Shown here piece by piece: positions 34,483 through 43,328 of a DNA stretch of 64,000 nucleotides. Position 1 is the stretch's first letter. Each line of letters starts with the position of its first letter. The notes below the pieces were generated by a model. It did not search any database, was not told the origin of the DNA, and worked only from the letters and a program-made list of their open reading frames with translations. The position numbers were made by a program, and so were the translations under genes. Source of the stretch: Nostoc sp. NIES-4103 (GTDB lineage Bacteria; Cyanobacteriota; Cyanobacteriia; Cyanobacteriales; Nostocaceae); NCBI RefSeq assembly GCF_002368335.1, contig NZ_AP018288.1:7757423-7821422 (forward strand). Direction: 5' to 3'.

Positions 34483-36837
34483 ATGGCAACTATCAATGGA
34501 ACCAATGGTTACGATTACCTGTATGGTACAACCGATAGTGACTTGATTCAAGGCTTTGCAGGTGATGACTCCATATATAGTAATGGGGGCAACGATACAA
34601 TCGATGGTGGGTCTGGTGGTGATTACATTTATGCTTCTACTACTGGAAGCAGTATCCTCAAAGGTGGTAGTGGGTACGATTATTTAGATATCACCTATTC
34701 TTCTGGCAATAACAAATTAGATGGAGGCTCGGAGGGTGATTCGCTTTATGCTTACTCTTCTTCTGGCAACAATACTCTCATAGGTGGAAGTGGGTCTGAT
34801 TATATAAATATTTCCTCGTCTTCTGGGAATAACACTGTCACTGGTGATGCTGATAATGACACCATTGAGCTGAGTTATTCTACTGGCAACAATACTGTTT
34901 CAGGTGGAGCTGGAACTGATTATTTTTACGCCTATGGAGTCCAAGGTAAAAACACTCTCAATGGTGGAGATGGCGGTGACTTCTTCTATTTGAGCGCCCC
35001 ATATACTGCTCCCTCTTCCTTAGTAACTCAAACGGTAGATGGAGGATTAGGTTACGACTATTTATCCGTCGATTACAGCTATGCTAGTGAGGGAATTGCC
35101 ACAACTTTCAATGCCACTACTAACCAAGGCTCGATTAAAGCAGGCACAAATCAAGTCAGCTACAAGAATATCGAACAATTCAGTATCACAGGTACAGCCT
35201 ACAGTGACAATATTGTAGGGAGCAATGGCAACGATACCATCTTCGGGGGTTCTGGTGGCAACGATACGATTAATGGCGGTGCTGGTGATGATTCTTTGAG
35301 TGTTGACTATTCAACAGGTAATAACACCCTCACCGGTGGTGCAGGTAATGATATCTTAAGTGCCAGATATGCAACAGGTAGTAACGTACTTTCTGGGGGC
35401 GATGGCAATGACACTTTCTATTTGAACCCTGGATATGCTGCTCCCTCTTCCTTGGGGACTCAAACGGTAGATGGAGGAGCAGGCAACGATGTTTTATACG
35501 TTGATTACAGCGCTGCTACTGAGGGAATCAATACCACAAATATACTCAGCTACACGAATATTGAACGATTAGGCATCACAGGCACATTCTACGATGACTA
35601 TATTCTAGGGGGTGATGGCAGTGATACCCTCTCTGGTAGCAGTGGTGGCAACGATACGATTATTGGCGGTGCTGGTGACGATAACTTAAGTGCTAACGCT
35701 TCAACAGGTAATAACCTGCTAGATGGAGGTGATGGCAATGATTATCTCTTTGCCTCTGGTTCCTCCTACTACTACTACTACGACTACTACTACGGGTATT
35801 ATTACTACAATCCTGCCATTGGCAATAACACCCTCGATGGTGGGTCTGGTAACGATTCCTTGTATGTTGACTATTCAACAGGTAATAACCTGCTGGATGG
35901 AGGTGATGGCAATGATTATCTCTCCGCCTCTGGTTCCTACTACTACGACTACTACTACGGGTATTATCGCAATGGCGCGTCTGGCAATAACACCCTACTT
36001 GGTGGCAGTGGTGACGATAACTTAAACGCTAACTATTCAACAGGCGATAACCTGCTAGATGGAGGTGATGGCAATGATTATCTCTCTGCATCTGGTTACT
36101 ACGACTACTACAGCTATTATGGCACTACTGCCTCTGGTAATAACACTCTCAACGGTGGCGCTGGTAACGATAACTTGAATGTTGATTATTCAACAGGCAA
36201 TAACTTGCTGGATGGAGGTGATGGTAGTGATTACCTCTCAGCCTCTGGTTACTACTACTACGACTACTACGGTTATTACTACGGCAATAGTGCCTCTGGC
36301 AGTAACACCCTCAACGGTGGCGCTGGTGACGATTCCTTGTATATCAGCTATGCAAAAGGTGATAACTTACTGGATGGTGGCGATGGCAATGATTATATCT
36401 ATGCCTATGGCGCAACTGGTAGTAACACCCTACTTGGTGGCGCTGGGGATGACTACATTCAAGGTGGTTTTGGTTCTGATCTACTCACTGGTGGTAGCGG
36501 TAATGATACACTCTACGGCTATGACAGCATTGATACTTTTGCCTTCAATAGTTACATTGAAGGCGTTGATAGTCTGTATGACTTCGATGCTACTACTGAA
36601 ATCATTCAAGTATCGGCTGATGGTTTTGGCGGCAGCTTGGTAGCAGGTTCACTGTTTGCTAGTCAGTTTACCCTTGGTACAAGTGCGACGACAGATACTC
36701 AGCGATTTATCTTAGACACAGCTACAGGGGCACTGTATTTCGACCAAGATGGTAGTGCTGGTGCATTTAGTCAAGTACAATTTGCACAACTTTATAGTGG
36801 CGTGTCACTAACCGAAAACAATTTTGCGGTTGTTTAA
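34483..36837 (+). CDS. RTX calcium-binding repeat protein with Tyr-rich inserts
   Basis: The 784-residue protein consists almost wholly of glycine- and aspartate-rich nonapeptide repeats of the GGxGxDxLx type (for example GGAGDDSLSVDYSTGNNTL), which bind Ca ions and form parallel beta-rolls after export. There is no signal peptide; such proteins leave by type I secretion using C-terminal signals. Residues about 680-784 (DTFAFNSYIEGVDSLYDFD to SLTENNFAVV) are the C-terminal cap found on many cyanobacterial RTX proteins. Four repeats near residues 425-600 carry Tyr-rich inserts such as YYYYYDYYYGYYYY. No Met after the first and no Cys is seen. No enzymatic domain is present; a structural, adhesive or sheath role is a guess. 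Confidence 0.85.
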   Translation: MATINGTNGYDYLYGTTDSDLIQGFAGDDSIYSNGGNDTIDGGSGGDYIYASTTGSSILKGGSGYDYLDITYSSGNNKLDGGSEGDSLYAYSSSGNNTLIGGSGSDYINISSSSGNNTVTGDADNDTIELSYSTGNNTVSGGAGTDYFYAYGVQGKNTLNGGDGGDFFYLSAPYTAPSSLVTQTVDGGLGYDYLSVDYSYASEGIATTFNATTNQGSIKAGTNQVSYKNIEQFSITGTAYSDNIVGSNGNDTIFGGSGGNDTINGGAGDDSLSVDYSTGNNTLTGGAGNDILSARYATGSNVLSGGDGNDTFYLNPGYAAPSSLGTQTVDGGAGNDVLYVDYSAATEGINTTNILSYTNIERLGITGTFYDDYILGGDGSDTLSGSSGGNDTIIGGAGDDNLSANASTGNNLLDGGDGNDYLFASGSSYYYYYDYYYGYYYYNPAIGNNTLDGGSGNDSLYVDYSTGNNLLDGGDGNDYLSASGSYYYDYYYGYYRNGASGNNTLLGGSGDDNLNANYSTGDNLLDGGDGNDYLSASGYYDYYSYYGTTASGNNTLNGGAGNDNLNVDYSTGNNLLDGGDGSDYLSASGYYYYDYYGYYYGNSASGSNTLNGGAGDDSLYISYAKGDNLLDGGDGNDYIYAYGATGSNTLLGGAGDDYIQGGFGSDLLTGGSGNDTLYGYDSIDTFAFNSYIEGVDSLYDFDATTEIIQVSADGFGGSLVAGSLFASQFTLGTSATTDTQRFILDTATGALYFDQDGSAGAFSQVQFAQLYSGVSLTENNFAVV
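35709..36420 (+). repeat. coding repeats with TAC/GAC triplet runs
   Basis: Units of about 156-174 bases start with a segment coding NNLLDGGDGNDYLSASG. Each is followed by a run of TAC, TAT and GAC codons (35767-35808, 35938-35967, 36097-36120, 36250-36282) and then by a segment coding SGNNTL. The triplet runs differ in length between units, as expected for slippage or unequal exchange. Confidence 0.85.
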
Positions 36838-37156
36838 CAAGTAGCGGAACTTCTCACCGTAAGCTTTGCAAGGTGGAATAAGTGAAATAAGTGAGATGAG
36901 GCAATAGGTGAAGGATAATTAATCACCAATTCCTCATCTCTTATTCGCAATTTCCTATTGGCAATTCCTAAGCTTTTTTATTTTTGAGGATAAACTTCAA
37001 AAACAATTCTTATTCTTCAAGGGTGACACAAATAATTATAAATAATTATAGCGATCGCGTCAAATCGAACGCTAATTATTTGTGTTTGAAAACAGCACAA
37101 ATTGCCAATTAAGAACTAAAAAGTTTCTGAAAAAATTGATTGAGACAAACAAAGTT
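36838..37156. other. spacer between the two RTX genes
   Basis: Positions 36865-36885 hold a short hairpin (CACCGTAAGCTTTGCAAGGTGG region) just after the first RTX gene. From about 37000 the sequence resembles the leader of the first RTX gene, including the inverted repeat at 37028-37083. No gene is present, and the second gene probably has its own promoter or leader. Confidence 0.5.
37028..37083 (+). promoter_or_regulatory. conserved inverted repeat in the leader of RTX gene 2
   Basis: ACAAATAATTA and TAATTATTTGT form a perfect 11-base inverted repeat around AGCGATCGCG. Compared with the copy at 34366-34408 both arms have changed together, so pairing is kept. This supports a role as a hairpin or dyad binding site. 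Confidence 0.55.
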
Positions 37157-40100
37157 ATGGCAAATATCAAGGGAACTAACAACAATGATTTCCTGAATGG
37201 CACAACTGGTGGTGACTTGATTCGAGGTTTCGCAGGTGATGACTACCTATATAGTAATGGCGGCAACGACACTCTCGATGGTGGCTGTGGTAATGATTAC
37301 CTTGATGCTGGTGGGTATTATTCTGGAAACAATACCCTCAGAGGTGGAAGTGGGAATGACTATTTAAATCTGAACTCTTCTACTGGCAACAATAATGTTT
37401 CAGGTGGAGCTGGGGATGATTACTTTTACGCCGATGGAGTGCGAGGTCAAAACACCCTCGATGGTGGGGATGGTAATGACTACTTCTATTTGAGCGCCCC
37501 ATATACCGCCCCCTCTTCCTTAGTGACTCAAACGGTAGTGACTCAAACGGTAAATGGAGGTAATGGTAAAGATTATTTATCCGTCGATTACAGTTCTGCT
37601 AGCCAGGGAATCACCACAACTTTCAATACCACCACTAACGTTCGCTCGATTAAAGCAGGTACGTATCAAGTTAACTACAAAAATATCGAAGGATTAAGTA
37701 TTAAAGGTACAGCCTACGATGACTATATTGTGGGAAGCACTGGTAACGATAGCCTCTCTGGTAGCAGTGGTGGCAATGATACGATTATTGGTGGTGCTGG
37801 TGATGATTGGCTTTATGGTTCTAAAACTGGAAACAATACCCTCAAAGGTGGAAATGGCAATGATTCTTTAGATATCATCTCTTCTTCTGGGAATAACACC
37901 GTTAGTGGTGATGCTGGTAGTGACAGGATTTACCTTAGTTATTCTACTGGCAACAATACTGTTTCAGGTGGAGCTGGGAATGATTACTTTTACGCCGATG
38001 GAGTACGAGGTCAAAACACCCTCGATGGTGGGGATGGTAATGACTACTTCTATTTGAGTGCCCCATATACTGCTCCCTCTTCCTTAGTGACTCAAACGGT
38101 AGATGGAGGTGATGGTGACGACTATTTATTCGTCAATTACAGTTCTGCTAGCCAGAGAATCACCACAAATTTTAATAGTACTACTAACGTTGGCTCGATT
38201 CAAGCAGGTACATATGAAGTTACTTACACGAATATCGAACGATTAAGTATCACAGGTACAGCCTACGATGACTATATTGTAGGCACCAATAGCAATGATA
38301 CCCTCTCTGGGGGTTCTAGTAGTAGCAATGATACGATTATTGGTGGTGGTGGTGACGATCAGCTGAGTGTTGACTCTTCAAAAGGAAATAACCTGCTCTC
38401 TGGTGGTGATGGCAATGATTATCTCTCCGCCTCTGGTGAGTACGGACACGGCTACGACTACGAGAATTACATTGAGTATTATTATTACAATCCTGCCACT
38501 GGCAATAACACCCTAGTTGGTGGCTCTGGTAACGATTCCTTGTATGTTGACTATTCAACAGGCGATAACTTACTCAATGGTGGTGATGGCAATGATTATC
38601 TCTCTGCCTATAGTTACAACGGCTACAAGTGGAATGAAAATGTGTCTGGCAATAACACCCTACTTGGTGGCGCTGGTGATGATACCTTATATATCAGCGA
38701 GTCAACAGGCGATAACTTACTCAATGGTGGTGATGGCAATGATTATCTCTATGGCGGTTATGGCATTGATACCTTCGCCTTCAATAGTTACACTGAAGGC
38801 GTTGACAGTCTTGATTACTTCGATCCTACTACTGATATCATTCAAGTATCGGCTGATGGTTTTGGTGGAGGATTGGTAGCAGGTTCACTCTCACCAAGTC
38901 AGTTTACCCTTGGTACAAGTGCGACGACACAGACTCAGCGATTTATTTTTGACAGCGCAACGGGGGCATTGTATTTTGACTCGGATGGCAGTGATAGTGC
39001 GTTTAGTCAAGTACAATTTGCACAACTTTATAGTTACACACCAATCACCGAAAACTATTTTCTAGTTGTCATCAACAATAATGATGTTGTGAATGAGACA
39101 CCTGGTGATGAGTTGATTCGAGGTTCCGCAGGTAATGACTCTTTGTATGCTAACGGGGGTAACGACACCCTTGATGGCGGCTCTGGCAATGATTCGCTTG
39201 ATGCTTCTTCTACAACTGGAAACAATAGCTTCAGAGGTGGAAGTGGCAATGATTATTTAGATATCACCTATTCTTCTGGAAATAACAGCTTAGATGGAGG
39301 CTCAGACCGTGATCAACTTGATGCTAGCTATTCTTCTGGAAACAATAGCCTCAGAGGTGGAAGTGGCAATGATTATTTAGATATCACCTATTCTTCTGGG
39401 AATAACATCGTCAGTGGTGGTTATGGAAATCACACCATTGACCTTAGTTACTCTACTGGCAACAATACTGTTTTAGGTGGAAGTGATGATGATTACTTTT
39501 ACGCCTATGGGGTACAAGGTCAAAATACACTCAATGGTGAGTATGGTAATGACTACTTCTATTTTAGTGGCGCATCGACTGCTTCCTCTTCCTTATTAAG
39601 TCAAACGGTAGATGGAGGTAATGGTTACGACTATTTATCCATTGATTACAGTTCTGCTACTGAGGGAATCACCACAACTTTCAATGCCACCACTGACGTT
39701 AGCTCGATTCAAGTAGGCAGGTATCAAGTTAGCCACAAAAATATTGAAGGATTCAGTATCACAGGGACAGCCTACGATGACTATATTGTAGCGAGCAATG
39801 GCAACGATAGCCTCTCTGGTGGGAGTGGTGGCAACGATACAATTATTGGCGGTGCTGGTAATGATTCTTTGAGTGTTGGCTATTCAACAGGTAATAATAC
39901 CCTCAATGGTGATGCGGATAATGATTCTTTGATTGTTGACTATTCAACAGGTAATAACACTCTCAACGGTGGTGCTGGTAATGATATCTTAAGTGCTAGA
40001 TATGCAACAGGTAGTAACCTTCTGGATGGTGGCGATGGCAATGACTATTTCTATTTGGCAGTCCCATATGGTGCTACCCCCTCTTCCTTGGCAACTCCAA

Positions 40101-41314
40101 CGTTAGATGGAGGAGCAGGTGACGACTTTTTATCCGTCGATTACAGCGGTGCTACTGAGGGAATCAATATCACAAGTATACTCAGCTACACGAATCTCGA
40201 AGGATTCAGTATCAAAGGTACAGCCTACGGTGACTATATTCTAGGGAGTGATGGCAGTGATGGTTTTTACGTTAGTGGTGGTGGCGACGATACGATTATT
40301 GGCGGTGCTGGTGACGATACCTTAGATATTAACAACTATTCAACAGGTAATAACCTCCTGGATGGTGGTAATGGCAATGATTATCTCTCCGCCTCTGGTG
40401 ACTACTACTACGAATACGACGAGTACTACTTCTTATACGATGAGTACAATCCTGCCATCGGCAATAACACCCTACTTGGTGGGGATGGTAATGATTCCTT
40501 GTATGTTGACCATTCAACAGGTAATAACCTCCTGGATGGTGGTGATGGGAATGATTATCTCTCCGCCTCTGCTGAGTACGACTACGACGGCTACTGGTAT
40601 TACTTAGGTGCTTCTGGCAGTAATACCCTCAAAGGTGGCGCTGGTGACGATACCTTAAATGTTGACTATTCAACAGGCAATAACCTCCTGGATGGTGGTG
40701 ATGGTAATGATTATCTTTCTGCTTCTGGTGGTTACAACACTGGTACCTCTGGCAATAACACCCTCAACGGTGGCGCTGGTGACGATTCCTTGTATATTGA
40801 CTCCTCAACAGGCAATAACCTCCTGGATGGTGGTGATGGTAATGATTATCTTTCTGCCTATAATGAGTACGGGTATTACTACAACAGTGCCTCTGACAAT
40901 AACACCCTCAACGGTGGGGCTGGGGATGACACTATCTATGGTGGTTATGACTCTGATGTTCTCACTGGTGGCAGCGGTAATGATATTCTCTACGGCTATG
41001 ACAGCATTGATACCTTTGCCTTCAATAGTTACACTGAGGGCGTTGATATCCTGTATGACTTTGATACTACTAATGAAATCATTCAAGTCTCAGCTGATGG
41101 TTTTGGTGGCGGCTTGGTAGCAGGTTCACTGTTTGCTAGTCAGTTTGCCCTAGGTACAAGTGCGACGACAGATACTCAGCGATTTATCTTTGATAGCGCT
41201 ACAGGGGCACTGTATTTCGACCAAGACGGTAGTGCTGGTACATTTAGTCAAGTACAATTTGCACAACTTTACAGTGGCGTGTCACTAACTGAAAACAATT
41301 TTGCGATTGTTTAA
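37157..41314 (+). CDS. giant RTX calcium-binding protein, two fused units
   Basis: The start is placed at the ATG whose product (MANIKGTNNNDFLNGTT) aligns with the start of the first RTX protein (MATINGTNGYDYLYGTT); the leaders align as well. This gives 1385 residues. Unit A covers about 1-637 and ends with its own C-terminal cap (DTFAFNSYTEGVDSLDYFD to ITENYFLVV). After a short link (INNNDVVNETPG) unit B begins again with DELIRGSAGNDSLYANGG and ends with a second cap at 1284-1385. The gene thus looks like two RTX genes joined through a lost stop codon. Tyr-rich inserts recur (DYYYEYDEYYFLYDEYNP and others). One Cys is seen and no internal Met. Export by type I secretion is expected; no catalytic domain is visible. 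Confidence 0.85.
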   Translation: MANIKGTNNNDFLNGTTGGDLIRGFAGDDYLYSNGGNDTLDGGCGNDYLDAGGYYSGNNTLRGGSGNDYLNLNSSTGNNNVSGGAGDDYFYADGVRGQNTLDGGDGNDYFYLSAPYTAPSSLVTQTVVTQTVNGGNGKDYLSVDYSSASQGITTTFNTTTNVRSIKAGTYQVNYKNIEGLSIKGTAYDDYIVGSTGNDSLSGSSGGNDTIIGGAGDDWLYGSKTGNNTLKGGNGNDSLDIISSSGNNTVSGDAGSDRIYLSYSTGNNTVSGGAGNDYFYADGVRGQNTLDGGDGNDYFYLSAPYTAPSSLVTQTVDGGDGDDYLFVNYSSASQRITTNFNSTTNVGSIQAGTYEVTYTNIERLSITGTAYDDYIVGTNSNDTLSGGSSSSNDTIIGGGGDDQLSVDSSKGNNLLSGGDGNDYLSASGEYGHGYDYENYIEYYYYNPATGNNTLVGGSGNDSLYVDYSTGDNLLNGGDGNDYLSAYSYNGYKWNENVSGNNTLLGGAGDDTLYISESTGDNLLNGGDGNDYLYGGYGIDTFAFNSYTEGVDSLDYFDPTTDIIQVSADGFGGGLVAGSLSPSQFTLGTSATTQTQRFIFDSATGALYFDSDGSDSAFSQVQFAQLYSYTPITENYFLVVINNNDVVNETPGDELIRGSAGNDSLYANGGNDTLDGGSGNDSLDASSTTGNNSFRGGSGNDYLDITYSSGNNSLDGGSDRDQLDASYSSGNNSLRGGSGNDYLDITYSSGNNIVSGGYGNHTIDLSYSTGNNTVLGGSDDDYFYAYGVQGQNTLNGEYGNDYFYFSGASTASSSLLSQTVDGGNGYDYLSIDYSSATEGITTTFNATTDVSSIQVGRYQVSHKNIEGFSITGTAYDDYIVASNGNDSLSGGSGGNDTIIGGAGNDSLSVGYSTGNNTLNGDADNDSLIVDYSTGNNTLNGGAGNDILSARYATGSNLLDGGDGNDYFYLAVPYGATPSSLATPTLDGGAGDDFLSVDYSGATEGINITSILSYTNLEGFSIKGTAYGDYILGSDGSDGFYVSGGGDDTIIGGAGDDTLDINNYSTGNNLLDGGNGNDYLSASGDYYYEYDEYYFLYDEYNPAIGNNTLLGGDGNDSLYVDHSTGNNLLDGGDGNDYLSASAEYDYDGYWYYLGASGSNTLKGGAGDDTLNVDYSTGNNLLDGGDGNDYLSASGGYNTGTSGNNTLNGGAGDDSLYIDSSTGNNLLDGGDGNDYLSAYNEYGYYYNSASDNNTLNGGAGDDTIYGGYDSDVLTGGSGNDILYGYDSIDTFAFNSYTEGVDILYDFDTTNEIIQVSADGFGGGLVAGSLFASQFALGTSATTDTQRFIFDSATGALYFDQDGSAGTFSQVQFAQLYSGVSLTENNFAIV

Positions 41315-41339
41315 CTCTCAAGAAACACAGGGAGTAGGG

Positions 41340-41410
41340 AGTAGGGAGGAGCCACTGCGGTCTTGGGGTCTCCCCAAGTAGAGCATGTGGCGTTGGGGAG
41401 TAGGGGAAGA
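41340..41410. repeat. GGGAGTA repeats with embedded palindrome
   Basis: GGGAGTA units flank a palindromic block whose core is GTCTTGGGGTCTCCCCAAGT (41360-41379). The same core occurs at 51467-51486 (reversed) and 52887-52906, so it is a dispersed repeat. Confidence 0.7.
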
Positions 41411-41451
41411 AAGTGTTTCTTTTATATTTTGCTGGCGCGTCGCCGCGCTAG

Positions 41452-42900
41452 CCCTCTTGTGTCACTTTCCGAGTATTCTGAATAAAAGGATTAAAAGAAA
41501 AAACTCTGGAAGGTAAGCAGGGCAATGGATGTAGAACTACAAATCCTGAAACATTTGGCAAGAGATGCCCAGCCAACAGTTGCGCTCGTAGATGAATATT
41601 GTGCAGAGTACAAAGACCTATTCAAAGAAGTAAGAAATTATGAATGTTTCAAATATTTACACTTAGGAATAATTTCTCCAATCAAAAGAAAATCATTACC
41701 AGAAATAGCGAAAGTAGTAAGTATAAATTCAGCCCAATCATTACATCATTTTATAGCCAATTCAGACTGGTCGGTAAATGAGTTGAAAAGCAGAAGATTA
41801 AAGAAAATAAAAAGAAAATTAAATGGTCAAGCAATTACGGTAGTAATAGATGAAACAGGAGATAGGAAAAAAGGTAAAAAGACAGATTATGTAGCTAGAC
41901 AATATTTGGGAAGCGTAGGCAAAGTAGATAATGGGATAGTTTCCGTGAACGCCTATGGAGTTTATGCTAATATAACTTTTCCATTAATCTTCAAAGTATT
42001 TAAACCAAAAGGAAAACTAAAAGAGTCAGATAAATATAAAACTAAAATAGAGTTAGCATCAGAGATAATTACAGAGCTAATGGGATTAGACTTCAATATT
42101 GAATTAGTATTGGCTGATAGTTTGTATGGTGAAAGTAGCCAATTTATTAGAAAACTGACTGAATATAACTTAGGTTATGTAGTCTCAATTAGAAATAATC
42201 ATGGAGTCTGGTTGCCAGCAGGGCAAAGCGTTAGAGCAAATAGATGGTGTAAGTTTGAGAGAACATTTAGCAATCAAACATCAGAGACTAGATATATTCG
42301 AGAAATAATTTATGGTAAAAAAAGAGCCATAACTTACTGGGAAATAACTACTGATCCAGAAACCATGCCAGAAAATTCTACCTCCTTCGTGATGACGAAT
42401 CTGCAAGGTAATCTCAAGAAAATCTTAGGTGACTTATATGGATTAAGAACCTGGGTAGAATATGGATTTCGACAGTGTAAGCAAGAACTAGGCTGGACAG
42501 ATTACCGTTTTACTAATTTCCAACATATTGAGAGGTGGTGGGAGATTATTTTTTGTGTATACACGATGATTAGTTTAAATTCTCCAGTCTTCTTAAGCTT
42601 AAATCAATCTCGTCAACTTGAGACTGAGGCACAAGAACATAGTTCAGTTGATTTTTCTAATCATTCCCATTGGAACCATGAATCTGGATGGAAAAATACT
42701 TTAAATAATCTGCGTCTCATTATCCAACCATTTTTACTATTTTGGTTAATTTATCCCTGGCTAAATATTTTTCCTAATTCACATTTATTGCTGGGATTCA
42801 ATCATTTAATTGCCGCGATGAATCAGTTTAAACCCTGTTACGCTTCTGGATGATTTTGCTTTTAAACTACTTGCTTATTTCGGAAAGTGACAGAAAAGGG
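41452..42900 (+). mobile_element. IS701-family-like insertion sequence
   Basis: Terminal inverted repeats of 21 bases begin CCCTCTTGTGTCACTTTCC on the left and are matched, with two differences, by TCGGAAAGTGACAGAAAAGGG on the right (its last 20 bases are CGGAAAGTGACAGAAAAGGG). CTAG flanks both ends, which fits the four-base YTAR target duplication of IS701 elements. One transposase gene fills the inside without frameshift, so the copy may be active. A related solo end occurs at 61634-61689. Confidence 0.85.
41525..42853 (+). CDS. IS701-family-like DDE transposase
   Basis: This 442-residue transposase has the RNase H-like DDE arrangement: the first Asp in ITVVIDETGDRKKGKK, the second in LVLADSLYGESS, and the Glu in RTWVEYGFRQCKQELGWTDY. 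VARQYLGSVGKVDNGIVSVN is typical of IS701-type enzymes. The N-terminal 100 residues would bind the inverted repeats. The reading frame is complete. GGAAGG lies about 12 bases before the ATG. It cuts and pastes its own element. Confidence 0.88.
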   Translation: MDVELQILKHLARDAQPTVALVDEYCAEYKDLFKEVRNYECFKYLHLGIISPIKRKSLPEIAKVVSINSAQSLHHFIANSDWSVNELKSRRLKKIKRKLNGQAITVVIDETGDRKKGKKTDYVARQYLGSVGKVDNGIVSVNAYGVYANITFPLIFKVFKPKGKLKESDKYKTKIELASEIITELMGLDFNIELVLADSLYGESSQFIRKLTEYNLGYVVSIRNNHGVWLPAGQSVRANRWCKFERTFSNQTSETRYIREIIYGKKRAITYWEITTDPETMPENSTSFVMTNLQGNLKKILGDLYGLRTWVEYGFRQCKQELGWTDYRFTNFQHIERWWEIIFCVYTMISLNSPVFLSLNQSRQLETEAQEHSSVDFSNHSHWNHESGWKNTLNNLRLIIQPFLLFWLIYPWLNIFPNSHLLLGFNHLIAAMNQFKPCYASG

Positions 42901-43328
42901 CTAGTTAGAGGCTCAGATCTTGCACATTTTATAACCCTTATACAGTAAGGCTTTGATAAATCTCAGAAAAATGTGCTTGTTTCATATTTTGCGGGAGCGA
43001 AGAACGCGCCCGTGGGAGGCTCAAATCTTGCACCTGCCAAATTTACCGTCAAAAAATAAATTTCACAGACTCAAAGCTCAAGTTTGCGATTAGCTTACTA
43101 AACATCAATTTCAGTCTGCTTTAGCAAACTTGAGCTATAAGCCTTGAACTTAAGTTCAAGGCGTACTCAGGGTCAGGTGTAAGATCTGAATCAAGAAAAA
43201 TATAATCAAAGCACCTAACGCACTGTCATATAAAATGGTGCGTTAGCCTTCAGCATAACACACCCTACTTATAGTAATAAAATAAAGTTTCACAATCTAA
43301 AATCTAAAATCCAAAATCCAAAATAGCA
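42901..43328. other. gap with repeated GAGGCTCA(G/A)ATCTTGCAC units
   Basis: GAGGCTCAGATCTTGCAC (near 42909) and GAGGCTCAAATCTTGCAC (near 43017) are direct copies, and CAGGTGTAAGATCTGA (near 43175) is a partly inverted third copy. Together they look like an eroded mobile element interrupted near the IS701 copy. Positions 43290-43320 repeat AATCTAAAATCCAAAATCC. No gene is seen. Confidence 0.45.

Noticed and set aside
35709..36420. Regularly spaced repeats that could suggest a CRISPR array
   Set aside because: The repeats are in-frame RTX coding units of 52-58 codons with related spacers; they are not short identical repeats with unique spacers.
35723..41120. Several open frames of 60-155 codons on both strands inside the RTX genes
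   Set aside because: They are by-products of the repetitive RTX coding sequence (poly-Thr, poly-Ile/Met products) and lack start signals.
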